From the NCBI GenBank assembly GCA_020024115.1, contig JAHHUF010000012.1:1-28288 (forward strand): a DNA stretch of 28,288 nucleotides, read 5' to 3'. Source of the stretch: Anaerofilum sp. Its GTDB lineage: Bacteria > Bacillota > Clostridia > Oscillospirales > Ruminococcaceae. Shown here in pieces: positions 22,323 to 28,288 of the stretch (positions are counted from its first letter, which is position 1; each line of letters begins with the position of its first letter). The notes beneath the pieces are model-generated. The model ran no database searches, was not told the DNA's origin, and saw nothing but the letters and a program-made list of their open reading frames with translations. A program made the translations under genes and the position numbers.

Positions 22323-22363
22323 TAGAAACGGAGTGTATCAAAATTCGATACACTCCGTTTCTA
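22323..22363. terminator. 17-bp perfect bidirectional terminator
   Basis: The arms 22323-22339 and 22347-22363 are perfect reverse complements with a 7-nt loop. It separates the convergent DUF1275 gene (plus) and ispE (minus, stop at 22375). The T-tracts are modest, but the stem is very stable. Confidence 0.82.
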
Positions 22364-22374
22364 AAATAACAATC

Positions 22375-23271
22375 TCACAGATAAATTTCGGTTTGGCGCT
22401 TTGGGCTGTGCAATACTCGTGCGCCGCCTTTGCAAGGCTTTTGAATGTATACCTGAGGATAGCTTTGCTTGAGTTGTGCAGCCGCTTGTTCTGCTTGTTC
22501 CATACTGTCAAACACACCAAATACCGCCGCCCCACTGCCTGTCATCAAACTTGCCAATGCTCCGTTTTTGTCCAATATTTCCCGAATGGGTGCATTATGG
22601 CAGGATTCCGAACTTTCTTCCAAAGCATTTTTCATCTCTTTTGCCAATGCCTGCAAATCTTCTGCCCGAATGGCACGCTCGGCTGCGGCACCATCTGGAT
22701 GGATGTTGCTGCCAATCTGGTCATATCGTGCAAAAGCCTTGGGGGTGCTGATGCCTGCTGCCGGCATACAAACCACAAAAACGCAGTCTGGGCAAGGGGG
22801 CAGTGCTTTCATCAAATCGCCCACTCCCTCTACACGGGCGGTTCCCCCCAACAAGGCAAATGGAACATCTGCACCGATTTTTGCTCCCAATGCGCACAGT
22901 TCACTCATCGAAAGGTGTGCCTCATACAAAGCATTTAACCCAACCAAAACCCCCGCTGCATCTGCACTGCCTCCCGCCATTCCTGCACGAACAGGTACGG
23001 TTTTACGAATTTCAATATCCACCCCTGCCAGCAGTCCTGTATAATGAAAAAATGCCAGTGCCGCTTTGATGGCGGTATTGGAATCATTTGCAGGGACACG
23101 GCTGTTTGGCAAGCGCAGGCTCAGTCCTCTGCTTTTGCGGAGTGTAATCTGCTCATACAAATCAATAGTTTGCATAATCATATCAAGGCTATGGTAGCCA
23201 TTTGACTCCAACCCCAAAACATCTAATGTTAAATTCAATTTTGCAGGTGCTAACACTGTGACTTGTTTCAT
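22375..23271 (-). CDS. ispE: 4-diphosphocytidyl-2-C-methyl-D-erythritol kinase
   Basis: IspE is a GHMP kinase of the MEP pathway: it phosphorylates CDP-methylerythritol on the way to isopentenyl diphosphate. In the 298-residue protein Lys11 (PAKLNL), the ATP loop PVRAGMAGGSADAAG (about 93-107), Asp135 in GADVPF and the third GHMP motif MTGSGAAVFG are all visible, so it should be active. The frame begins with a GTG at 23280, but the GGGAG site is properly spaced only to the ATG at 23271. It is the last gene of the lrp-aminotransferase-DUF362 operon, 15 nt after the DUF362 stop, and ends at a terminator. Confidence 0.95.
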   Translation of the reverse strand: MKQVTVLAPAKLNLTLDVLGLESNGYHSLDMIMQTIDLYEQITLRKSRGLSLRLPNSRVPANDSNTAIKAALAFFHYTGLLAGVDIEIRKTVPVRAGMAGGSADAAGVLVGLNALYEAHLSMSELCALGAKIGADVPFALLGGTARVEGVGDLMKALPPCPDCVFVVCMPAAGISTPKAFARYDQIGSNIHPDGAAAERAIRAEDLQALAKEMKNALEESSESCHNAPIREILDKNGALASLMTGSGAAVFGVFDSMEQAEQAAAQLKQSYPQVYIQKPCKGGARVLHSPKRQTEIYL

Positions 23272-23286
23272 CCATTTCACACTCCC

Positions 23287-24438
23287 TTACAAATTAAACA
23301 ACGCACCCAACGGACGCACTACATCAATGGCTTTGACTGGGCACATTTCGTGACAGCAAAAACAACGAATACAGTCCGCTGAGATAATTTTTGCTTTTTT
23401 ATCTGCAATTTCAATGGTATGCCCCGGACAAATTTCCGCACATTTTCCACAACCAATGCACTTTTTGGGCTGTACTTTTGGGCGTGGAGATGCAAATTTG
23501 ACAATGGCAGGACTTGCCCACCGCAAAAACCAAGGAAACCGATTGGAAAAATCCATCTCTACATAGTTGGACGGCAACTGATAGCCCTCAATTTTACAGT
23601 ATGCGTCCACATCTCCTGCACACCATTCCATAGAAAAGGCATCTGCACACAGCTTGCGTTGAATCCCTGCTGCCAGATAGGGCACCTGTTTGGGGTTGAC
23701 ACCCATCAGCCCACAAACTGCCAAATCCAGATTCCACACATTTTCGCTGGCAAGAATCAGTCCTACATGGCGAGTTGTTCCTCCCGCAGGGCCATCGCCT
23801 TCCATAGCGGTAATGGCATCCATAATAGTGATGTTGGGCTTAACCGTTTGGCACAAATCGCAAATCATATCCCCAAATCGTTCTTTGTCCGGAAAACGCA
23901 TATGCAGCTCTGCTTTTTGCAATCCTGGAATCGTGCCAAACAGATTTTTGACACCACCTGTCATATTGGTCATGACATGGGTTTTCATTTTGGGCAAGTC
24001 AATGATAAAATCTGCTTCTAAAATTGGCTTCAGCAAATTGAACTGGTGAACCAATTTTCCTTGTGTTTCCAGGGGAGCAAATTCACATTCTGTATAAAAA
24101 ACTGCTCCCTCTTGCTCACACACCTGTGCCAGACCGCTGACCTGTCCAATACTTTTCATAATTGCAGGGGTATACACACCACCCGGTGAATCTGCAACCA
24201 CAATATTCCTGATTCCTCTCTTTTTCAAGGCACGAATGACTGCACAAACCAACGCCGGATGGGTGGTGACTGCTTTGTCCGGCACATGTTTTGCCAAAAG
24301 ATTGGGTTTCAAGACCACTTTGCTTTGTGGGGTTAATTCTTTACATTGCTTTGACTGCTCAAAAAAGTTCTCAACTGCCTCATCAACCGCTGACTGGGTG
24401 TAGTCTGACCGTTTGAAAAAGAACACCTTATTTTCCAT
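23287..24438 (-). CDS. DUF362 protein with two 4Fe-4S motifs
   Basis: The 383 residues comprise an N-terminal DUF362 domain (about 35-250; phrases VVLKPNLL, VVADSPGG, FIIDLPKMKTH, GGVKNLFG) and a C-terminal ferredoxin domain. The latter has two motifs, CIGCGKCAEICP and CIRCFCCHEMCP, each giving three close cysteines plus one followed by Pro, enough for two 4Fe-4S clusters. The function is unknown; redox or radical chemistry is suggested only by the clusters. I chose the ATG at 24438, two bases after the aminotransferase stop; the frame runs 36 codons further but inside the upstream gene. It is in one operon with the aminotransferase and ispE. Confidence 0.88.
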   Translation of the reverse strand: MENKVFFFKRSDYTQSAVDEAVENFFEQSKQCKELTPQSKVVLKPNLLAKHVPDKAVTTHPALVCAVIRALKKRGIRNIVVADSPGGVYTPAIMKSIGQVSGLAQVCEQEGAVFYTECEFAPLETQGKLVHQFNLLKPILEADFIIDLPKMKTHVMTNMTGGVKNLFGTIPGLQKAELHMRFPDKERFGDMICDLCQTVKPNITIMDAITAMEGDGPAGGTTRHVGLILASENVWNLDLAVCGLMGVNPKQVPYLAAGIQRKLCADAFSMEWCAGDVDAYCKIEGYQLPSNYVEMDFSNRFPWFLRWASPAIVKFASPRPKVQPKKCIGCGKCAEICPGHTIEIADKKAKIISADCIRCFCCHEMCPVKAIDVVRPLGALFNL

Positions 24439-24440
24439 AG

Positions 24441-25613
24441 TTATAACAGCCCCTTTTCCTGCAAAAAGCTGCGAATTCGCTTGATTGCCTCCTGCAAATG
24501 CTCCACAGAATAGGCATAGCTGACCCGTACAAAGCCCTCGCCGCAATCACCAAATGCAGTACCTGGCACAACTGCCACTTTTTTACTGTATAGCAACTGC
24601 TGACAAAAATCCTCACTTGTCATACCTGTGGACTGAATGGATGGGAAGACATAAAATGCGCCTTCCGGTTCAAAGCAAGTCAGACTCATTTCGTTAAAAC
24701 ATTTTACCAGATAACGGCGGCGCATATCATATTGCGTCCGCATTTCTTCAATTTGCTCATCGCAATCATGCAATGCGGTTACTGCGGCATACTGGCTGGT
24801 GGTGGGAGCACACATGATGCAACTTTGATGAATTTTCACCATAATATCAATCAAAGGCTTTGGCCCACAGGCAAAACCCAAACGCCAGCCTGTCATGGCG
24901 TAGGATTTAGAAAATCCGTTTATAACCACTGTCCGCTCTGCCATATCAGGCAAGGATGCAATGCTCACATGGCGGTCATATCCATAGGTAAGCTCGGAAT
25001 AAATTTCATCACTCAGTACCGTGATATTGGTTTCTCTCAAAACTTCTGCCAATTCTTCCAGATGCTCTTTGCGCATAACCGCACCGGTGGGATTGCTTGG
25101 AAAAGGCAAAATCAGCAATTTTGTGCGTGGAGTGATGGCTGCTTTTAGTTGCTGGGCAGTCAAGCGGAATCCATTTTCTGCTTTTAAGGGAATAGGCACA
25201 GGCACACCGCCTGTCAGGGTGGTGATGGGCTGATAGCTGACATAGCAAGGCTCCGGGATAATCACTTCGTCCCCTTCTTCAATCAATGCACGAATACAAA
25301 GGTCAATTGCCTCACTGCCGCCCACAGTTATCATCACTTGTTCGGGGGTATATTCCAAATCCATACGGCGTTTCAGATAGCGGCACACTTCGGTGCGAAG
25401 TTCTTTCAGACCGATGTTGGAAGTGTAGCGAGTTCTGCCACGCTCCAGACTGGTAATGCCAGCCTCTCGAATTGCCCATGGGGTTTTAAAGTCAGGCTCA
25501 CCCACACCCAGACTGATACAATCCTGCATTTCGGCAGCGATGTCAAAAAAGCGGCGGATGCCTGATGGACGCATTTCTTTTGCCCGTTTTGAAATCAGAG
25601 TTGAATAATCCAT
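24441..25613 (-). CDS. Class I/II PLP-dependent aminotransferase
   Basis: This is a 390-residue fold-type I aminotransferase. The PLP Lys236 is in FSKSYAMTGWRLGF, with the Asn of SNPTG (about 173-177), Asp202 in SDEIYSEL and the late Arg in FVRVSYA that binds the substrate carboxylate. It belongs to the aspartate/aromatic aminotransferase-like group; the exact substrate cannot be told. The start ATG at 25613 overlaps the stop of the lrp gene (TGATG) and has GAGGGAG 8 nt before it. A GTG nine bases upstream is less likely. An Lrp-type regulator directly upstream in the same operon is a typical arrangement and suggests control by an amino acid. Confidence 0.93.
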   Translation of the reverse strand: MDYSTLISKRAKEMRPSGIRRFFDIAAEMQDCISLGVGEPDFKTPWAIREAGITSLERGRTRYTSNIGLKELRTEVCRYLKRRMDLEYTPEQVMITVGGSEAIDLCIRALIEEGDEVIIPEPCYVSYQPITTLTGGVPVPIPLKAENGFRLTAQQLKAAITPRTKLLILPFPSNPTGAVMRKEHLEELAEVLRETNITVLSDEIYSELTYGYDRHVSIASLPDMAERTVVINGFSKSYAMTGWRLGFACGPKPLIDIMVKIHQSCIMCAPTTSQYAAVTALHDCDEQIEEMRTQYDMRRRYLVKCFNEMSLTCFEPEGAFYVFPSIQSTGMTSEDFCQQLLYSKKVAVVPGTAFGDCGEGFVRVSYAYSVEHLQEAIKRIRSFLQEKGLL

Positions 25614-26086
25614 CAATTGCACTCCCTCTCATCGGGTTCCTCAGTCACATAAAGAGCACCATCTTTTTTATAAGTATGCAGCACAAAATGGGTTGCTGTG
25701 CTAAGAACATCGTCCAGCGGAGAAAGCCGCTTTGCCACAAACAGAGCAATCTCTTGGAAACTCTTGCCTTTCAGCACAAGCTGCAAATCATAGCCACCAC
25801 TGATGAGGGTCAGGCTTTCCACCTCATCAAAATCGGCAATAATTTCTGCAATTTCATCAAACCCTCTGCTCTTTTTGGGTTTTACCTGCAATTCAATGAT
25901 TGCACGCACAGTATTTGCACCAAAGGCCTCCCAGTCTACCAAAGTGCGGTAGCCCCGAATATAACCCTGTTGTGCTGCCAAATCACGCAAAGCAGTGATT
26001 TCTTCCACCGATTTATCCAACATCGCTGCCAAATCTTCTTCTGACAAGCGTGCATTTTGTTCTAACAATTCCAAAATTTGTTTCAT
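25613..26086 (-). CDS. Lrp/AsnC-family transcriptional regulator
   Basis: This 157-residue protein has an N-terminal winged helix (about 1-50: LLEQNARLSEEDLAAML and the recognition helix near EEITALRDL) and a C-terminal ligand-binding ACT-like (RAM) domain with VKPKKSRGFDEIAE and SGGYDLQLVLKG. It probably senses an amino acid and controls its own operon. I chose the ATG at 26086 with GGAGG 10 nt before it; the frame extends 13 codons further without a ribosome binding site. The stop overlaps the aminotransferase start by one base. A good promoter lies at 26165-26193. Confidence 0.9.
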   Translation of the reverse strand: MKQILELLEQNARLSEEDLAAMLDKSVEEITALRDLAAQQGYIRGYRTLVDWEAFGANTVRAIIELQVKPKKSRGFDEIAEIIADFDEVESLTLISGGYDLQLVLKGKSFQEIALFVAKRLSPLDDVLSTATHFVLHTYKKDGALYVTEEPDERECN

Positions 26087-26164
26087 AACAAACACCCCTC
26101 CAAAAATATTTACAAACAATACCACTTTTTAATAGCAGCATCGCTATTTGCTTCGATGCTATCT

Positions 26165-26193
26165 ATTATAAAAAAATTTTGATACAATGTAAA
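26165..26193 (-). promoter_or_regulatory. Promoter of the lrp-aminotransferase-DUF362-ispE operon
   Basis: On the minus strand TTTACA (26193-26188), 17 nt, perfect TATAAT (26170-26165). The start is near 26158, with a leader of about 70 nt. The Lrp-type product may bind here, but I see no clear operator repeat. Confidence 0.7.
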
Positions 26194-26210
26194 CCATGGA
26201 CACAAAAATC

Positions 26211-26219
26211 TGCTATAAT
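26211..26219 (+). promoter_or_regulatory. Extended -10 promoter of the ACT-UPF0210 genes
   Basis: TGCTATAAT (26211-26219) is a perfect extended -10 element. No good -35 box stands 17 nt upstream, which extended -10 promoters can tolerate. The leader would be about 50 nt. It lies back to back with the lrp promoter, 20 bp apart. Confidence 0.5.
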
Positions 26220-26276
26220 ATAAAACATAGCTGCATTTTACTTGTGGTTATGATAAAAAGAGAGGATGGGTTTTTT

Positions 26277-26546
26277 ATGAAAGCTGTTATTACTGTTGTA
26301 GGTACAGACCAAGTCGGAATTCTTGCACAGGTCAGCAATGCTTGTGCACAAGCAAATGTCAATGTTTTGGAAGTTTCTCAAAATATTCTCGGCGGCAACT
26401 TTGCTATGATTATGCTGGTTGACATTGCCCACTGCCAGATTGAGTATCCCAAATTCATTGAAATACTTGCCCAAAAGGGTAAGGAGTTGGGCGTTGATAT
26501 TCATGTAACCCGCCAGGAAGTTTTTGATGCAATGCACCGTATCTGA
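26277..26546 (+). CDS. ACT domain protein (UPF0237 family)
   Basis: This 89-residue protein consists of one ACT domain, a small-molecule (often amino acid) sensor. Characteristic phrases are TVVGTDQVGILAQVSNACAQANVNVLEVSQNIL near the start and FAMIMLVDI in the middle, matching UPF0237. The ATG at 26277 has GAGG upstream; an upstream frame extension of 27 codons lacks a ribosome binding site. It stands 20 nt before the UPF0210 gene. This pair is a known conserved couple (for example adjacent genes in Streptococcus pneumoniae), which suggests that the ACT protein regulates or serves UPF0210. Confidence 0.93.
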   Translation: MKAVITVVGTDQVGILAQVSNACAQANVNVLEVSQNILGGNFAMIMLVDIAHCQIEYPKFIEILAQKGKELGVDIHVTRQEVFDAMHRI

Positions 26547-26566
26547 GAAAAGGAGCGTGTAATTCT

Positions 26567-27928
26567 GTGGTAAATACAAATGATATTTTAGAAACAATTC
26601 GTATGATTACCGACGAAAATTTGGATGTGCGAACTGTTACAATGGGCATTTCTTTGTTGGAATGTGCCGACCCTGACCCACGCACAGCCTGCGAAAAAAT
26701 TTATAAGAAAATCACCACCTGTGCCGAAAGACTGGTTGATGTGGTGGACAATATCAGCACCAGCTACGGTATTCCAATTGTAAATAAACGCATTTCTGTC
26801 ACCCCCATTGCAATGTTGCTGGCTGCCTGCCCGGATGCAGACCCCGTCTGGTTTGCAAAAACTTTGGATGCAGCTGCAAAAAAAGTGGGTGTTAACTTTA
26901 TCGGCGGTTTTTCTGCTTTGGTTCAAAAGGGATTTTCCGCTGGGGATAAGGCTTTGATTAACGCAATCCCCGAAGCTTTGGCAAACACTGATTTTGTTTG
27001 CTCCAGTGTCAACATTGGCTCTACAAAAGCCGGTATCAATATGGACGCTGTTGCAATGATGGGTCCTGTTATCCGCCGTGCTGCTGAACTGACCGCTGAC
27101 AACAACTGCCTTGGTGCAGCCAAATTGGTTGTATTCTGCAACGCTGTGGAGGACAACCCTTTCATGGCTGGTGCATTCCATGGTGTAGGCGAGCCTGACT
27201 GCTGTGTACATGTAGGTGTATCTGGTCCCGGTGCAGTGCGTGCTGCATTGGCAAAGCTGCCAAAAGACGCTCCACTGGACGATGTTGCAGAACTGGTAAA
27301 GCGTACTGCTTTCAAAATCACTCGTATGGGACAGCTTGTGGGAGAACTGGCTGCAAAAGAGTTGGATGTTCCTTTTGGCATTGTTGACCTTTCTTTGGCT
27401 CCCACCCCTGCAATTGGCGACAGTGTTGCCCGTGTTTTGGAAGAAATGGGCTTGGAGTGCTGTGGTGGATATGGCACAACTGCTGCTCTTGCTTTGTTGA
27501 ATGATGCTGTTAAAAAAGGTGGCGTTATGGCAAGCGGAAATGTTGGCGGCTTGTCGGGTGCTTTTATCCCTGTCAGTGAGGACGAAGGCATGATTGCAGC
27601 CACCGAAGCAGGTGTTCTGACCTTGAATAAACTGGAGGCAATGACTGCTGTGTGCAGTGTTGGTTTGGATATGGTGGTTGTTCCTGGTGACACCCCCGCT
27701 GATGTACTGAGTGCAATGATTGCTGATGAAGCTGCTATTGGTATGATTAACACAAAAACAACTGCTGTGCGTGTTATTCCTGCCATTGGCAAACAAATGG
27801 GTGAACGCCTTGATTTTGGCGGCTTGCTGGGCTATGGCCCTGTTATGCCTGTGAACATGAGTTCTCCCTCTGTATTTGTTCACCGTGGCGGACGGATTCC
27901 CGCACCTTTGCAGGCACTCAAAAACTAA
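26567..27928 (+). CDS. UPF0210 (DUF711) family protein
   Basis: This is a 453-residue cytoplasmic protein. It is recognisable by phrases such as NISTSYGIPIVNKRISVTP, FIGGFSALVQKG, SSVNIGSTKAGINMDAV, NAVEDNPFMAGAFHG, VSGPGAVR, GVMASGNVGGLSGAFIPVSED and the conserved C-terminus RGGRIPAPLQALKN. The fold has been likened to formate-lyase-type enzymes (PFL-like), but no reaction is established and I see no glycyl radical motif. The start is a GTG at 26567 with AAGGAG 11 nt before it. Its codon use is more regular and the DNA richer in GC than in its neighbours, suggesting high expression. Two long antisense frames cross it and are shadows. Confidence 0.94.
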   Translation: MVNTNDILETIRMITDENLDVRTVTMGISLLECADPDPRTACEKIYKKITTCAERLVDVVDNISTSYGIPIVNKRISVTPIAMLLAACPDADPVWFAKTLDAAAKKVGVNFIGGFSALVQKGFSAGDKALINAIPEALANTDFVCSSVNIGSTKAGINMDAVAMMGPVIRRAAELTADNNCLGAAKLVVFCNAVEDNPFMAGAFHGVGEPDCCVHVGVSGPGAVRAALAKLPKDAPLDDVAELVKRTAFKITRMGQLVGELAAKELDVPFGIVDLSLAPTPAIGDSVARVLEEMGLECCGGYGTTAALALLNDAVKKGGVMASGNVGGLSGAFIPVSEDEGMIAATEAGVLTLNKLEAMTAVCSVGLDMVVVPGDTPADVLSAMIADEAAIGMINTKTTAVRVIPAIGKQMGERLDFGGLLGYGPVMPVNMSSPSVFVHRGGRIPAPLQALKN

Positions 27929-27972
27929 ACATACAGTTTTTTATTTTTTGATGAATATTCCCTCATTTATGG

Positions 27973-27987
27973 TGCATACTGTATGCA
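27973..27987. promoter_or_regulatory. Palindrome directly before the DUF378 ribosome binding site
   Basis: TGCATAC-T-GTATGCA is a perfect 7-1-7 palindrome, touching the AAAAAGGAGGG site of the next gene. The CATACAGT at 27930-27937 repeats half of it in inverted order. It may be an operator, with the two half-matching sites bracketing the intergenic region. I see no clear -35/-10 pair here. Confidence 0.4.
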
Positions 27988-28005
27988 AAAAGGAGGGTTA
28001 TATTC

Positions 28006-28215
28006 ATGTCTGTATTGTATAAAATATGTTTGGTTCTTTTGATTATTGGTGGTCTCAACTGGGGTCTGGTGGGGGTGTTTAATTTCAACTTGGTCGCTTG
28101 GCTGTTTGGTGGGGCTGCAAGCTGGCTCAGCCGCATTATCTTTATTCTTGTGGGTATTGCAGCAATCTGCTCCATTCCTGCGCTCTTTATGCCATCAGAT
28201 GACGCATCCAACTAA
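28006..28215 (+). CDS. DUF378 small membrane protein
   Basis: This 69-residue protein has two membrane helices (about 6-26 and 41-61) and the family phrase GGLNWGLVGVFNFNLVAWLFG. Function is unknown; DUF378 proteins are common in Firmicutes. A GGAGGG site is 8 nt before the ATG, so expression should be efficient. It lies 77 nt after UPF0210 without an intervening terminator and ends at a strong one, so it may be cotranscribed. Confidence 0.9.
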   Translation: MSVLYKICLVLLIIGGLNWGLVGVFNFNLVAWLFGGAASWLSRIIFILVGIAAICSIPALFMPSDDASN

Positions 28216-28232
28216 ATTGAAAACCAAAACAG

Positions 28233-28274
28233 AAAATGCTGTTGTTTTGAATTTGTTCAAAACAACAGCATTTT
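28233..28274 (+). terminator. 19-bp terminator after DUF378
   Basis: The arms 28233-28251 and 28256-28274 are perfect reverse complements over 19 bp with a TTTG loop, and a T-run (28271-28276) follows. A T-tract is also present on the other strand, so it may work in both directions. Confidence 0.9.
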
Positions 28275-28288
28275 TTATATATTTATAT

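Noticed and set aside
26923..27792. 289-codon second minus-strand frame opposite UPF0210
   Set aside because: Another antisense shadow; its Ser, Ala and Pro-rich composition follows from the codon use of the real gene.
26588..27883. 431-codon minus-strand frame opposite UPF0210
   Set aside because: It is the antisense shadow of a strongly conserved gene, rich in Cys, His and Asn as such shadows are, and has no ribosome binding site.

Overview
The window looks like chromosomal DNA of a low-GC, spore-forming anaerobe of the class Clostridia, probably near the Oscillospiraceae/Ruminococcaceae. Reasons: the sporulation gene spoIIR, the Firmicute-type recombination nuclease addAB, type III pantothenate kinase, ftsEX next to an S41 protease, DUF4830 and DUF1275 proteins, AGGAGG-type ribosome binding sites, and a tRNA with encoded CCA. 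The genus cannot be settled from the sequence alone. No CRISPR array, rRNA, IS element or integrase is visible.

Layout. (1) 1-1340 is an AT-rich, gene-poor, accessory-looking stretch. It holds a micro-ORF, one small unknown gene (133-444) with a palindrome over its promoter, several strong hairpins, and two candidate structured RNAs: 760-946, with its own consensus promoter and terminator, and 1082-1267, closed by a 10-bp terminal helix and possibly a raiA-motif RNA. It ends exactly at the 3' end of tRNA-Thr(TGT) (minus strand, 1340-1415), a common integration target. (2) 1470-5362, minus strand, is a tight operon ftsE-ftsX-(34-aa membrane peptide)-S41 protease-rsmA. (3) 5597-8454, minus strand, has a CdaR/PucR-type regulator, rsuA and a DUF4830 lipid-anchored or membrane-anchored protein, each with its own terminator or promoter signals. 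(4) 8618-9858, plus strand, has coaX and then a broken membrane-protein gene. (5) 9939-13503 has a D-Ala-D-Ala carboxypeptidase (minus), divergent from a metallophosphoesterase (plus) with altered metal motifs, then a stand-alone response regulator with an HD-GYP domain (minus). (6) 13764-21471, minus strand, has spoIIR, addB and addA. (7) 21602-22282, plus, is a DUF1275 membrane protein. (8) 22375-26086, minus, is an operon lrp/asnC regulator-aminotransferase-DUF362 ferredoxin-like protein-ispE. (9) 26277-28215, plus, has an ACT-domain protein (UPF0237), its usual partner UPF0210/DUF711, and a small DUF378 membrane protein.

Most of the window is ordinary core genome: envelope and septum (ftsEX, S41 protease, carboxypeptidase), rRNA maturation (rsmA, rsuA), cofactor and isoprenoid supply (coaX, ispE), DNA repair (addAB) and sporulation signalling (spoIIR). 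The parts most worth a second look are the RNA-rich stretch beside the tRNA, the micropeptide in the ftsEX operon, several perfect operator-like palindromes (52-87, 6833-6922, 8566-8587, 11385-11401, 27973-27987), the broken gene after coaX, and the metallophosphoesterase with replaced metal ligands. All family assignments come from reading motifs; no database search was run.
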